A stretch of DNA of 64,000 nt from Bacillus gobiensis (GCF_001278705.1 NZ_CP012600.1:1054190-1118189); one strand, 5' to 3'; positions 50,098-59,986 are shown, counted from the stretch's first letter. Program-made: numbers and translations. The notes: a model not told the origin generated them from the sequence alone.

Positions 50098-50372
50098 TCG
50101 GCTGCGTCACATGTGAATGCATGATATATGATGCGTCATCCTTAAAGGATAAACGTTCGGTGCTCAAGCGGATTATCACAAGAGTCCGAGCAAAGTTCAA
50201 TGTGTCAATTTCTGAAGTTGATTATCAGGACACTTGGCAAAGGACCAGTCTTGCAATTGCAGCGGTATCTTCTTCTCGCGTTCAAACGGAAAAGGAATTA
50301 CAGAAAGTATTGGACTTTATCGATTCCTTTCCGGAAATTGAACGGACAATTACCGAAACTGAATGGTTTTAA
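50094..50372 (+). CDS. ylxP: YlxP, DUF503-family protein
   Basis: A 92-residue protein of the DUF503 family. [54 protein letters not shown] is close to the consensus. It is found between infB and rbfA in many Firmicutes, suggesting a translation link, but the function is unknown. Its ATG overlaps the infB stop. Confidence 0.95.
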   Translation: MIGCVTCECMIYDASSLKDKRSVLKRIITRVRAKFNVSISEVDYQDTWQRTSLAIAAVSSSRVQTEKELQKVLDFIDSFPEIERTITETEWF

Positions 50373-50389
50373 TAGAAAGGTGATTAGGA

Positions 50390-50746
50390 ATGAGTATTAG
50401 AGCCACCCGTATTGGTGAACAAATGAAAAAAGAATTAGGCGACATCATTGGAAGAAAGCTTAAAGACCCAAGAATCGGCTTTATAACTGTTACAGATGTC
50501 AGAGTCACCGGCGATTTGCAAAATGCAAAAGTGTATATCTCAGTTCTTGGAAATGAAGAACAGAGAGAAGCGACCCTTCGCAGCCTTGCAAAAGCAAAAG
50601 GGTTTATACGGTCTGAAATTGGAAACAGGATCAGGCTTAGAAAAACGCCAGAACTTTCGTTTGAATTTGACGAGTCGATTGATTACGGGAATCGAATCGA
50701 AACACTTATTCACGAAATTAACGATGATAAAGATACAGAAAAATAG
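50390..50746 (+). CDS. rbfA: RbfA, ribosome-binding factor A
   Basis: A 118-residue KH-fold 30S maturation factor. The signatures [51 protein letters not shown] and [21 protein letters not shown] are intact. GAAAGGTGATTAG precedes the ATG. Last gene of the nusA-infB operon. Confidence 0.98.
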   Translation: MSIRATRIGEQMKKELGDIIGRKLKDPRIGFITVTDVRVTGDLQNAKVYISVLGNEEQREATLRSLAKAKGFIRSEIGNRIRLRKTPELSFEFDESIDYGNRIETLIHEINDDKDTEK

Positions 50747-50775
50747 CGGGTGGATTCAGCCTGGAAAAATCAGCC

Positions 50776-50811
50776 AAAAAGGATGGAACGAATAGCAGTC
50801 CATCCTTTTTT
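50776..50811 (+). terminator. Intrinsic terminator after rbfA
   Basis: AAAAAGGATGGA (50776-50787) pairs with TCCATCCTTTTT (50799-50810), with a T run merging into the stem. It closes the nusA operon. A second small hairpin, CTTGCC/GGCAAG (50832-50849), follows before truB. Confidence 0.9.
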
Positions 50812-50880
50812 GCAGCATGTAAAAACATAAGCTTGCCAGGAATCGGCAAGTTTATTTACATAAGGAGTGTTAGAATCGCG

Positions 50881-51801
50881 TTGAATGGAGTACTTCTTTT
50901 ACATAAGCCGGTCGGTTGGACATCTCATGATTGTGTTATGAAGGTGCGTAAACTCTTCCAAACGAAAAAAGCAGGCCATACCGGCACGCTTGACCCTGAA
51001 GTTGAAGGTGTTTTGCCAATTTGTATTGGCAAAGCAACAAAAATAGTGGAGTATCTGACCGAAAAATCCAAATCTTATGATGCAGAGGTTACCCTCGGAA
51101 TCTCTACAACGACAGAGGATCAAACCGGAGATATTATCACGAAAAAGCCAGTTGCCACAACCATTAGTGAAGCAATGATCGACGATGTTTTAGAAAAATT
51201 GACAGGGAATATCAGTCAAATCCCGCCGATGTATTCAGCAGTTAAAGTAAACGGGAAAAAGCTTTACGAGTATGCTCGTGCAGGAATTGAAATCGAAAGG
51301 CCGGAAAGAACTGTAACGATCCATGAATTGAAGCGAACGTCGGATATTAATCAGAACGACAGCAAAGTTTCTTTCCGTTTCAGAGTACATTGCTCAAAAG
51401 GGACGTATGTAAGAACTTTAGCTGTTACGATAGGAGAGATGCTCGGATATCCTGCGCATATGTCCCATTTGGTTCGGACGGCATCAGGGGATTTTACTTT
51501 AGATGAATGTGTTACATTTGAAGAAATAATAGAAAAAATTGAAACCGGCGTTAAGGATGATCTTTTGCTGCCGATCGAACGAGCACTTAATCATTTGCCG
51601 AAATGGGTAATAAGTGATACATTAGCTAAGAAAGTAGAAAACGGCGCTGTACTGGAAATTCCCGAACAGTTCCGGAACTTAGGGGAAAGCGATAGAGTAG
51701 TTATTTATTCAAAAGAAGGCTTATGCATGGCTATTTACCAGCTGCACCCTTCAAAACCGGGACTGCTCAAACCTGCGAAAGTACTGGCAGGAAACTCGTA
51801 A
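50881..51801 (+). CDS. truB: TruB, tRNA pseudouridine-55 synthase
   Basis: A 306-residue enzyme. The catalytic Asp38 is in GHTGTLDPEVEGVLP. PPMYSAVKVNGKKLYEYARAG and SKGTYVRTLA are family motifs; a PUA-like C-terminus closes the protein. TTG at 50881 (NGVLLLHKPVGW) fits the Bacillus N-terminus; TAAGGAGTG lies 11 nt upstream, a long spacer. An upstream in-frame start at 50833 would include the small hairpin and is unlikely. Confidence 0.95.
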   Translation: MNGVLLLHKPVGWTSHDCVMKVRKLFQTKKAGHTGTLDPEVEGVLPICIGKATKIVEYLTEKSKSYDAEVTLGISTTTEDQTGDIITKKPVATTISEAMIDDVLEKLTGNISQIPPMYSAVKVNGKKLYEYARAGIEIERPERTVTIHELKRTSDINQNDSKVSFRFRVHCSKGTYVRTLAVTIGEMLGYPAHMSHLVRTASGDFTLDECVTFEEIIEKIETGVKDDLLLPIERALNHLPKWVISDTLAKKVENGAVLEIPEQFRNLGESDRVVIYSKEGLCMAIYQLHPSKPGLLKPAKVLAGNS

Positions 51802-51824
51802 AGATTAGAAAAGGTGAACGTTCT

Positions 51825-52811
51825 GTGAAGACAATACATATTTCTCATCCTCATTCATTTACCCGGGGGGATCTCCCAGAGACTGTCATGGCATTAGGCT
51901 ATTTTGACGGTGTTCACCTTGGCCACCAAAAAGTCATTCAAACAGCCAAGGACATCGCAGAGCTGGAAAAGCGAAAGACGGCAGTCATGACGTTCTACCC
52001 TCATCCAACATCCGTTTTAAAAAAGGAAAGCGAGCCGAAGGATGTTATCACTCCCATTCGGGAAAAAGAACGTTTGATTGAGTCATTAGGTGTTGATATC
52101 CTTTATATTGTTGAATTTACTCCTATTTTTGCATCGCTTACTCCCCAGGAATTTGTCGATAACTATATCATAAACTTGAATGTGAAGCACATCACAGCAG
52201 GTTTTGATTTTTCATTTGGTCACATGGGGAAAGGAAACATGGAGAATTTCCCTTCATTTTCAAGGGATGCCGTCAAAAGTACGACAGTAAAAAGATTGAG
52301 CCGCGATGACAGCAAAATAAGCTCAACCTTAATTCGACAAGCATTGAAGAGCGGGGACGTACAGCTGGCTGCAGAGCTGCTTGGCAGGCCGCACTACGTA
52401 AAAGGCACAGTTATTCACGGTGATAAGAGGGGGAGGACGATCGGTTTTCCGACAGCCAATACCGAACTTTCAGATCCATATATTGTCCCGCCGACAGGTG
52501 TTTATTCGGTAATAGCTGAATTGGACGGCAAGGCGATTAAAGGTGTTTGTAATATAGGTTATAAGCCAACTTTTAAAAAAGAGCGGGCCTCTTTGCCCTC
52601 TATTGAAGTTCACTTATTTAACTTCGATGAAATGATTTATGGAAAAGAATTAACGATCAATTGGATGAAGAGAATCAGAAGTGAACAAAAATTTAATGGC
52701 ATTAATGAATTAATTGAGCAAATCTCAAAAGATAAGGAACAAGCATACGAAGATTTAAAACGCTTTGATGAAAAGCTTCCGATGTGCAAAAGTTCTGAGA
52801 GAACAACTTGA
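51825..52811 (+). CDS. ribF: RibF (RibC), bifunctional riboflavin kinase/FAD synthetase
   Basis: A 328-residue enzyme that makes FMN and FAD. N-terminal nucleotidyltransferase domain with GYFDGVHLGHQKVI and GFDFSFGHMGKGN; C-terminal kinase domain with GRTIGFPTANTEL and PPTGVYSV. The C-terminal tail is slightly longer than in B. subtilis (316). GTG at 51825 follows AAAAGGTGAACG; a longer open frame from 51723 lies within truB. Confidence 0.96.
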   Translation: MKTIHISHPHSFTRGDLPETVMALGYFDGVHLGHQKVIQTAKDIAELEKRKTAVMTFYPHPTSVLKKESEPKDVITPIREKERLIESLGVDILYIVEFTPIFASLTPQEFVDNYIINLNVKHITAGFDFSFGHMGKGNMENFPSFSRDAVKSTTVKRLSRDDSKISSTLIRQALKSGDVQLAAELLGRPHYVKGTVIHGDKRGRTIGFPTANTELSDPYIVPPTGVYSVIAELDGKAIKGVCNIGYKPTFKKERASLPSIEVHLFNFDEMIYGKELTINWMKRIRSEQKFNGINELIEQISKDKEQAYEDLKRFDEKLPMCKSSERTT

Positions 52812-52836
52812 TTTTTGTGTCAAGGGTTGGTATGAT
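52808..52836 (+). promoter_or_regulatory. SigA promoter for rpsO
   Basis: TTGATT (52808-52813), 17 bp, TATGAT (52831-52836), overlapping the ribF stop codon region. It gives an 85-90 nt leader before rpsO. Confidence 0.7.
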
Positions 52837-52842
52837 AGTATC

Positions 52843-53201
<359 letters not shown>

Positions 53202-53205
53202 TCAC

Positions 53206-53232
53206 AAAAAGCGGGAGTTTTCCCGCTTTTTT
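53206..53232 (+). terminator. Intrinsic terminator after rpsO
   Basis: AAAAAGCGGGA-GTT-TTCCCGCTTTTTT is a strong G/C stem with a T6 run. It separates rpsO from pnp. Confidence 0.93.
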
Positions 53233-53348
53233 ATCGTATAAAAACATTTGCCGGGCTTACATAATGATAACTAGTGATATGATAAATTTATCTCGGCCAT
53301 AATAGGACTACCATCCAAATCATAAAAAGAGAGGAGCCAAGAATCGAA

Positions 53349-55466
53349 ATGGGACAAGATAAACATGTCTTTACCTTAGACTGGGCCGGAAGAACATTAA
53401 CTGTTGAAACCGGCCAGCTGGCAAAACAAGCAAACGGCGCAGTAATGATCCGATATGGGGAAACAGCTGTTCTTAGTACAGCAACTGCCTCTAAGGAGCC
53501 GAAAGCGGTCAGCTTCTTTCCTTTAACAGTAAATTACGAGGAAAGGCTTTATGCAGTCGGTAAAATCCCCGGAGGATTTATTAAGAGAGAAGGAAGGCCA
53601 AGTGAAAAAGCAATATTGGCAAGTCGTTTAATTGACCGTCCGATTCGGCCATTGTTTGCAGACGGATTCCGAAATGAAGTACAGGTCGTCAGCATCGTAA
53701 TGAGTGTGGATCAGGATTGTTCTTCAGAAATGGCAGCCATGTTCGGCTCATCTCTCGCTCTGTGTGTTTCAGATATTCCATTTGAAGGCCCGATTGCCGG
53801 AGTGACTGTAGGAAGAGTAAACGGTGAAATGATCATTAATCCCAATGTCAAACAGCTGGAAGAAAGCGATATCCATTTAATCGTTGCCGGGACGAAGGAT
53901 GCCATTAACATGGTTGAAGCTGGTGCTGATGAAGTGCCTGAAGAAGTCATGCTTGAAGCAATTATGTTCGGCCATGAGGAAATTAAGCGATTAATTGCGT
54001 TCCAAGAAGAAATCGCGGCGGCAATTGGGAAAGAAAAAGCAAAAATTGACCTCTATGAAATTGATTCACAGCTCGTAAGCGAAGTGAAATCGGTCGCAGA
54101 AAAAGATTTGCTAGCTGCGATCAAGGTACACGAAAAGCATGCCCGCGAAGATGCAATTACTGAAGTGAAAAATCAAGTTGTTGCAAAGTTTGAAGAAGAA
54201 GAACATGATGAAGCAACGATTAATCAAGTAAAGGATATCCTTTCAAAACTTGTGAAAGACGAAGTTCGCCGTCTCATTACAGAAGAAAAAATCCGTCCGG
54301 ATGGAAGGGGTCTTGAAGAAATTCGCCCACTGTCATCCGAGGTTGGGCTGCTTTCGCGCACCCACGGTTCAGGATTATTTACAAGGGGACAGACCCAAGC
54401 GCTCAGTATTTGTACGTTAGGTGCTCTTGGGGACGTTCAAATTTTGGATGGCCTTGGCGTAGAAGAATCAAAACGGTTTATGCACCACTACAACTTTCCG
54501 CAATTCAGTGTCGGTGAAACAGGTCCAATGCGCGGGCCAGGACGACGTGAAATCGGCCACGGTGCATTAGGTGAGCGGGCACTTGAGCCTGTGATCCCTT
54601 CCGAAAAGGATTTCCCATACACCGTGCGTCTAGTGTCAGAGGTATTGGAATCTAATGGATCGACGTCCCAGGCAAGTATTTGCGCCAGCACATTGGCTAT
54701 GATGGACGCCGGAGTTCCAATCAAAGCACCGGTTGCCGGAATTGCTATGGGTCTCGTCAAATCAGGCGATTTTTACTCAGTCCTTACAGACATTCAAGGA
54801 ATGGAAGACGCATTAGGCGACATGGACTTTAAAGTGGCCGGTACTGCAAACGGGGTAACTGCCCTGCAAATGGACATTAAGATTGAAGGATTGTCCAGAG
54901 AGATTTTAGAAGAAGCGCTTCAGCAAGCTAAAATCGGCAGAATGGAAATTTTAAAAAGCATGCTGGCAACTCTTGGTGAATCCAGGACGGAGCTCTCTCC
55001 TTATGCACCGAAAATCTTAACGATGTATATTAATCCTGATAAAATCCGTGATGTTATCGGACCAAGCGGAAAACAAATTAATAAAATCATCGAAGATACC
55101 GGTGTGAAAATTGATATTGAACAAGATGGAACCATTTTTATCTCATCTACTGATGAAAGCATGAATCAAAAAGCTAAAAAAATCATTGAAGATTTGGTGA
55201 GAGAAGTTGAAGTGGGGCAAATGTATCTTGGAAAAGTCAAACGCATTGAAAAATTCGGTGCCTTTGTTGAACTTTTCAGCGGAAAAGACGGTCTTGTTCA
55301 CATATCTGAACTCGCGCTTGAGCGTGTAGGGAAAGTTGAAGATGTTGTCAAAATCGGTGATGAAATCCTGGTTAAAGTAACCGAAATTGACAAGCAAGGA
55401 AGAGTAAACCTGTCCCGCAAAGTTGTATTAAGAGAACAAAAAGAAAAAGAAGAGCAAAACTCCTAA
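53349..55466 (+). CDS. pnp: Polynucleotide phosphorylase
   Basis: A 705-residue phosphorolytic 3'-5' exoribonuclease. Two RNase PH-like cores (about 10-230 and 310-540) flank an all-alpha domain. The second core has [13 protein letters not shown] and [18 protein letters not shown], with [19 protein letters not shown] as the catalytic acidic region. KH domain (about 555-615) and S1 domain (about 620-690) follow. AGAGAGGAG lies upstream of the ATG. Confidence 0.99.
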   Translation: MGQDKHVFTLDWAGRTLTVETGQLAKQANGAVMIRYGETAVLSTATASKEPKAVSFFPLTVNYEERLYAVGKIPGGFIKREGRPSEKAILASRLIDRPIRPLFADGFRNEVQVVSIVMSVDQDCSSEMAAMFGSSLALCVSDIPFEGPIAGVTVGRVNGEMIINPNVKQLEESDIHLIVAGTKDAINMVEAGADEVPEEVMLEAIMFGHEEIKRLIAFQEEIAAAIGKEKAKIDLYEIDSQLVSEVKSVAEKDLLAAIKVHEKHAREDAITEVKNQVVAKFEEEEHDEATINQVKDILSKLVKDEVRRLITEEKIRPDGRGLEEIRPLSSEVGLLSRTHGSGLFTRGQTQALSICTLGALGDVQILDGLGVEESKRFMHHYNFPQFSVGETGPMRGPGRREIGHGALGERALEPVIPSEKDFPYTVRLVSEVLESNGSTSQASICASTLAMMDAGVPIKAPVAGIAMGLVKSGDFYSVLTDIQGMEDALGDMDFKVAGTANGVTALQMDIKIEGLSREILEEALQQAKIGRMEILKSMLATLGESRTELSPYAPKILTMYINPDKIRDVIGPSGKQINKIIEDTGVKIDIEQDGTIFISSTDESMNQKAKKIIEDLVREVEVGQMYLGKVKRIEKFGAFVELFSGKDGLVHISELALERVGKVEDVVKIGDEILVKVTEIDKQGRVNLSRKVVLREQKEKEEQNS

Positions 55467-55508
55467 GGTTTTTTCAGGAAAACCATTACTAGCGGATCAA
55501 GCGGACTT

Positions 55509-55545
55509 CTCCCGCCCGTTTGGATGAAATGCGGGAGTTGTTTAT
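55509..55545 (+). terminator. Hairpin terminator after pnp (first)
   Basis: CTCCCGC (55509-55515) pairs with GCGGGAG (55531-55537) with a long loop, followed by TTGTTTA. It is weaker than the second hairpin downstream. Confidence 0.7.
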
Positions 55546-55587
55546 GCCGCTAAAAGTTCTGATGCTTACTAGTGAAGCAAAAAAGTT

Positions 55588-55620
55588 AGAAGCCTGGGAG
55601 ACCCGGCTTCTTTGTTTTTC
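55588..55620 (+). terminator. Hairpin terminator after pnp (second)
   Basis: AGAAGCC (55588-55594) pairs with GGCTTCT (55605-55611), with GGG/CCC inside, followed by TTGTTTTTC. Two terminators in tandem separate pnp from ylxY. Confidence 0.85.
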
Positions 55621-55684
55621 CTGGCAAGGTTCTACCTCGTCCTTTTTTCACATAGCTTGTGAATGAGAAGGAGGAGGACTTGCT

Positions 55685-56647
55685 TTGATAAAAAGAAAAG
55701 TGACTGCGTTCGTCTGTTTTTTGTTTATTTTATTTGTCAGCATTCAAACCATAATCGATATCCCTTCTTTATTCATAATTGGCAAAACTCCTAATGAAAA
55801 TACAACGCCCGCAGTTAGCCGAAACCCACTATATTTGGAGATTTCAAACGAAGCGGGAAAATATGAAAGAAAACCTCAAGATGCAAAGGTCGATCAAATT
55901 TGGAAAGCGATACCCGGATACAATGGCATAAAAGTAAATGTGGAAAAATCTTATCAGAAAATGAAGAAGAATGGCACATTTGATAAAGAATTGCTAGTAT
56001 ATGACCAAATCAAGCCGCGCATTCATTTAAATGACCTGGGTTCAGCTCCAATCTATAAAGGACATCCTGATAAACCTATGGTGACCTTTTTAATTAATGT
56101 TGCCTGGGGCAATGAGTACTTAGAAAAAATGCTTCCAGTATTAAAAAAACATCAAGTGAAAGCGACGTTTTTTCTTGAGGGAAAATGGACGAAAAATAAT
56201 CCTGAGCTTGCAAAAAAAATCGTGAAAGCCGGGCACGAAATCGGAAACCATTCATACAATCATCCAGATATGAGCAAACTGACAAAGAATCGAATTGCGG
56301 AACAGTTAACCAGCACAAATAGCCAGATTAAAGAAACACTTGGAGTGACAGTGAAATGGTTTGCGCCCCCGAGCGGCAGCTACCGGCAAGATGTGGTTGA
56401 GATTGCGTCCAGCAAGGGCATGGGAACCATTATGTGGACAGTGGATACGATCGATTGGCGAAAGCCGTCACCGGATGTGTTAATCAACCGAGTATTAAGC
56501 AAAGTACATAATGGAGCTATGATATTGATGCATCCTACAGCTTCTTCATCAAGAAGCCTTGAATCACTTATCATTCAACTAAAAAAGAAAGGCTACTCAC
56601 TCGGAACCGTTACGGATTTAATGGATGAAACTAGAATCATTAATTAA
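55685..56647 (+). CDS. ylxY: YlxY, sporulation-type polysaccharide deacetylase family protein
   Basis: A 320-residue protein with an N-terminal membrane anchor (about 5-24) and a C-terminal NodB-type domain (about 120-315). The zinc-type motif NHSYNHPDM and the later PPSGSYRQD and WTVDTIDWRKP motifs are present. The first motif, usually TFDDG, reads TFLINVAWGNEYL, so the catalytic Asp and metal-ligand Asp are missing; as I recall, B. subtilis YlxY has the same change. TTG at 55685 follows GAAGGAGGAGG. Confidence 0.93.
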   Translation: MIKRKVTAFVCFLFILFVSIQTIIDIPSLFIIGKTPNENTTPAVSRNPLYLEISNEAGKYERKPQDAKVDQIWKAIPGYNGIKVNVEKSYQKMKKNGTFDKELLVYDQIKPRIHLNDLGSAPIYKGHPDKPMVTFLINVAWGNEYLEKMLPVLKKHQVKATFFLEGKWTKNNPELAKKIVKAGHEIGNHSYNHPDMSKLTKNRIAEQLTSTNSQIKETLGVTVKWFAPPSGSYRQDVVEIASSKGMGTIMWTVDTIDWRKPSPDVLINRVLSKVHNGAMILMHPTASSSRSLESLIIQLKKKGYSLGTVTDLMDETRIIN

Positions 56648-56684
56648 GTGAAATGTCGGTCCGGCTGAAATAGGAGGAACAACA

Positions 56685-57914
56685 ATGATTAAACAATATA
56701 CATGCAATAATGGTGTTCGAGTGGTTTTAGAAAACAACCCTACCGTTCGGTCTGTTGCTATAGGTGTATGGATCGGAACTGGTTCGAGATACGAAACACC
56801 AGATAACAACGGAATTTCCCATTTTATTGAACATATGCTTTTTAAGGGTACAAAAAACCGTTCGGCCAGAGAGATCGCTGAAGCTTTCGACCGAATCGGC
56901 GGCCAGGTCAATGCGTTTACGTCAAAAGAGTATACTTGTTATTATGCGAAGGTCTTGGATGAGCATGCAAGCTATGCTCTCGATATCTTAGCGGATATGT
57001 TTTTTCATTCAACATTTGATCGCGAAGAGCTGAGGAAAGAAAAAAATGTAGTCTATGAAGAAATTAAAATGTACGAAGATACTCCGGATGACATCGTTCA
57101 TGACCTGTTAAGCAAATCGGTATATGAGAATCATCCGTTAGGATATCCGATTTTAGGAACCGAAGAATCACTAGGCACTTTTGATGAAGATCATATTCGT
57201 TCATATATGGATAAATATTATTCGCCCGACAAAGTGGTTGTGTCAATTGCCGGAAATGTAGATGAGGCGTTTATTAAAAACGTAGAAGCTCATTTCGGAG
57301 CTTATGAATCTGCAAGTTCTCCAGAAACACTTGCCGAACCCACTTTTTTCCAACAAAAATTAAGCAGAAAAAAAGAGACAGAACAGGCACATTTATGCTT
57401 AGGTTTTAAAGGGTTGGAAGTCGGCCATAAACGCATTTATGATTTAATTGTACTTAACAATATCCTTGGAGGAAGCATGAGCAGCAGGCTGTTTCAAGAG
57501 GTTAGGGAGGACAAAGGCCTCGCTTACTCGATTTACAGCTATCACAGCTCGTTTCGGGATAGCGGCATGCTGACGATATACGGCGGAACAGGCGCCAATC
57601 AGCTGCAGGTACTGTACGAGACGATTCATGAAACGCTTCATACGCTTAAAAAAGACGGCATCACCGAAAAAGAGCTTGAAAACAGCAAGGAGCAGATGAA
57701 GGGCAGCCTGATGCTGAGCCTGGAAAGCACGAATAGTAAAATGAGCAGGAATGGAAAGAACGAGCTGATTTTACGGAAGCATAAAACGATGGATGAAATT
57801 TTGGAAGAATTGAACCGTGTAAGTATGGAGAGTGTCAACCAGCTTACTAATCAGTTGTTTACAGATGAATATGCTCTTGCTTTGATCAGCCCGAGCGGAG
57901 ACTTGCCAATGTAA
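56685..57914 (+). CDS. mlpA: MlpA, M16-family zinc protease
   Basis: A 409-residue single-unit M16 peptidase (YmxG). The inverted zinc motif HFIEH is at 46-50, with the downstream Glu ligand in VYEEIKMYEDTPDD near 126. Conserved RLFQEVREDKGLAYSIYSYHSSF is in the C-terminal half. B. subtilis MlpA affects secreted protease and antibiotic-related expression. GGAGGAACAAC precedes the ATG. Confidence 0.96.
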   Translation: MIKQYTCNNGVRVVLENNPTVRSVAIGVWIGTGSRYETPDNNGISHFIEHMLFKGTKNRSAREIAEAFDRIGGQVNAFTSKEYTCYYAKVLDEHASYALDILADMFFHSTFDREELRKEKNVVYEEIKMYEDTPDDIVHDLLSKSVYENHPLGYPILGTEESLGTFDEDHIRSYMDKYYSPDKVVVSIAGNVDEAFIKNVEAHFGAYESASSPETLAEPTFFQQKLSRKKETEQAHLCLGFKGLEVGHKRIYDLIVLNNILGGSMSSRLFQEVREDKGLAYSIYSYHSSFRDSGMLTIYGGTGANQLQVLYETIHETLHTLKKDGITEKELENSKEQMKGSLMLSLESTNSKMSRNGKNELILRKHKTMDEILEELNRVSMESVNQLTNQLFTDEYALALISPSGDLPM

Positions 57915-57920
57915 AAAATC

Positions 57921-57949
57921 ATGCTTGCCAAAAGGCAGGCATTTTTTTT
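57921..57949 (+). terminator. Intrinsic terminator after mlpA
   Basis: ATGCTTGCC (57921-57929), AAAA loop, GGCAGGCAT (57934-57942), then T7. One wobble pair. Confidence 0.9.
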
Positions 57950-57986
57950 ATAAATCAACATACATAGTACATAGGGAGGCGATTGA

Positions 57987-58232
57987 ATGCGGCTGAGTGA
58001 GCTATCCGGAAAAGAAATTGTTGATATAAAGCGTGCAGAGCGTTTAGGGGTTCTTGGACAAACAGATTTAGAAATTAATGAAACGGATGGACAAATTACA
58101 GCATTGATTATTCCCAGTATGAGATGGTTTGGAATGAAAAGACAGGGAAGCGAAATTCGTGTACCTTGGCAGCAAATCCAAAAAATTGGTTCCGAAATGA
58201 TAATTTTGGATGTTCCAGATGATGCAATCTAG
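57987..58232 (+). CDS. ymxH: YmxH (YlmC), PRC-barrel small protein
   Basis: An 81-residue PRC-barrel protein of the YlmC/YmxH family. MRLSELSGKEIVDIKRAERLGVLGQTDLEIN is the N-terminal PRC pattern. It precedes the dipicolinate operon in Bacillus. GGGAGGCGATTGA lies before the ATG. Its function is not established; a sporulation link is suggested by its place. Confidence 0.92.
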   Translation: MRLSELSGKEIVDIKRAERLGVLGQTDLEINETDGQITALIIPSMRWFGMKRQGSEIRVPWQQIQKIGSEMIILDVPDDAI

Positions 58233-58260
58233 AAAAACCGGATGATTTCCGGTTTTTTAT
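58233..58260 (+). terminator. Intrinsic terminator after ymxH
   Basis: AAAAACCGGA (58233-58242) pairs with TCCGGTTTTT (58248-58257) with a 5-nt loop; T6 is within and after the stem. It isolates ymxH from the dpaA promoter region. Confidence 0.9.
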
Positions 58261-58302
58261 TTTCCCCATTTTCCTCTGATTATGACCCTCATCTCTAAGC
58301 GA

Positions 58303-58346
58303 AGCGTAGGCGGGATATCCCGGATCAGGCAGATTAGCGTCTACGA
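58303..58346 (+). other. Unassigned structured segment between ymxH and dpaA
   Basis: CGTAG (58305-58309) can pair with CTACG (58341-58345), enclosing the palindrome GGGATATCCC (58312-58321). The segment has no long reading frame and no U-tract. It sits upstream of the SigK promoter. Its role is unknown. Confidence 0.4.
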
Positions 58347-58409
58347 AGTCACAGCTGAAACGAATTCACTTTCTTCATGAATTTAATTAATTCCCTTTCT
58401 TTTTGCCGT

Positions 58410-58438
58410 CACCGACATTTTTGTTTTTTCATATGATA
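58410..58438 (+). promoter_or_regulatory. SigK-type promoter for dpaA-dpaB
   Basis: CACC (58410-58413), 16 bp, CATATGATA (58430-58438) matches the mother-cell SigK pattern (AC near -35 and CATANNNTA at -10). It lies 54 bp upstream of dpaA. In B. subtilis spoVFA-spoVFB is SigK-dependent. Confidence 0.75.
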
Positions 58439-58491
58439 CATAGGAGCTAATGCAGTTAGATGACTAGTATATAAAAAGGTGGCTCATACAA

Positions 58492-59388
58492 ATGTTAACC
58501 GGATTAAAAGTTGCAATTATAGGCGGTGACGCACGACAGCTCGAAGTTATAAGAAAATTGACAGAACAAAATGCTTCCGTTTATTTAATTGGTTTTGACC
58601 AGCTTGATCACGGGTTTACCGGAGCTACAAAGGTTAAGATCAACGAATTGAAATTTGGAGAAATGGACTGCTTGATTTTGCCTGTATCAGCTACTTCCTT
58701 AGAGGGAGTGGTGGCAACTGTTTTTTCAAACGAAGAGGTTGTACTTACGAAAGAGATGCTGGATAAAACACCCCCGCATTGCGTGGTATATTCCGGAATA
58801 TCAAACAATTACTTAAATACGTTGACACAATCTGCAAACCGTAAGCTGGTTCAGCTGTTTGAACGGGATGATGTGGCGATTTACAATTCGATTCCGACAG
58901 TGGAAGGAATTTTAATGATGGCCATCCAGCACACGGATTATACCATTCACGGGTCAAGAGTGATGGTGTTAGGACTGGGAAGGATCGGCATGAGCATTGC
59001 CCGTACCTTTTCGGCAATTGGCGCAAAAGTTTCGGTAGCAGCAAACGAATCGGCTCAGCTTGCAAGGATAACGGAAATGGGATTGACTCCAGTCCATATT
59101 AAAGTGCTGAAGGACTTCATTGAGCCAGTTGATATATGCATCAACACCATTCCTGCCAAAGTTCTTGATCAAAAAGTATTACTAAGAATGACCCCAAAAA
59201 CTCTCATTATTGATGTCGCATCACAACCTGGGGGAACCGACTTTGATTTTGCGGAAAAGCAAGGAATCAAAGCATTAATGGCTCCAGGATTGCCGGGGAT
59301 CGTCGCCCCAAAAACAGCCGGGAAAATCATTGCGAATGTCTTAAGTATGCTAATATCCGGATCGATTGCAGAAGGAAAGGAGAAATAA
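58492..59388 (+). CDS. dpaA: DpaA (SpoVFA), dipicolinate synthase subunit A
   Basis: A 298-residue NAD(P)-binding subunit. N-terminal GDARQLEVIRKLTEQNASVYLIGF and a Rossmann motif VMVLGLGRIGMSIARTFSAIGAKV at about 155-178 are visible. With DpaB it oxidises dihydrodipicolinate to dipicolinic acid in the mother cell late in sporulation. AAAAGGTGGC lies before the ATG. dpaB starts 1 bp after the stop. Confidence 0.97.
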   Translation: MLTGLKVAIIGGDARQLEVIRKLTEQNASVYLIGFDQLDHGFTGATKVKINELKFGEMDCLILPVSATSLEGVVATVFSNEEVVLTKEMLDKTPPHCVVYSGISNNYLNTLTQSANRKLVQLFERDDVAIYNSIPTVEGILMMAIQHTDYTIHGSRVMVLGLGRIGMSIARTFSAIGAKVSVAANESAQLARITEMGLTPVHIKVLKDFIEPVDICINTIPAKVLDQKVLLRMTPKTLIIDVASQPGGTDFDFAEKQGIKALMAPGLPGIVAPKTAGKIIANVLSMLISGSIAEGKEK

Positions 59389-59389
59389 C

Positions 59390-59986
59390 ATGTCTTTAAA
59401 AGGTAAACGAATCGGTTTTGGTCTCACCGGGTCCCATTGCACATATGACGCAGTGTTCCCGCAAATTGAAAAGCTGGTTCAAGGCGGGGCGGAAGTCAGG
59501 CCGATTGTCACAAATACTGTGAAATCAACGGTCACTCGTTTTGGTGAAGGAGAAGAATGGGTGAAACGAATTGAAGATGTCACAGGCTTCTCTGTCATCG
59601 ATACGATCCCAAAAGCAGAACCACTTGGACCTAAGCTGCCGCTTGACTGTATGGTTATTGCTCCATTAACAGGAAATTCCATGAGCAAACTGGCAAACGC
59701 TATGACAGACTCTCCCGTGTTGATGGCAGCAAAGGCGACCATGAGAAACAGCAACCCGGTTGTGCTCGGAATCTCAACAAACGATGCTCTTGGCTTTAAC
59801 GGCGTAAACTTAATGAAATTAATCTCGGGCAAAAATATTTATTTCATTCCTTTTGGCCAGGACGATCCCATTAATAAGCCGAACTCGATGGTAGCACATA
59901 TGGAATACTTATTGAAAACGGTAGAACATGCGTTAGAGCATAAGCAGCTTCAACCGATAATTATTGGCTCGCATCTTGCCATATAA
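59390..59986 (+). CDS. dpaB: DpaB (SpoVFB), dipicolinate synthase subunit B
   Basis: A 198-residue flavoprotein of the HFCD family. N-terminal GKRIGFGLTGSHCTYD and the central PLTGNSMSKLANAMTDSPVLMAAKATMRN fit the family. The ATG at 59390 follows AAGGAAAGGAG; in-frame ATG 59366 is within dpaA. It forms the heteromeric synthase with DpaA. Confidence 0.97.
   Translation: MSLKGKRIGFGLTGSHCTYDAVFPQIEKLVQGGAEVRPIVTNTVKSTVTRFGEGEEWVKRIEDVTGFSVIDTIPKAEPLGPKLPLDCMVIAPLTGNSMSKLANAMTDSPVLMAAKATMRNSNPVVLGISTNDALGFNGVNLMKLISGKNIYFIPFGQDDPINKPNSMVAHMEYLLKTVEHALEHKQLQPIIIGSHLAI

Noticed and set aside
53262..53300. Promoter-like TTACAT...TATGAT before pnp
   Set aside because: The spacing is 15 bp and the -35 match is poor, so I could not support a specific promoter, although one probably exists here.
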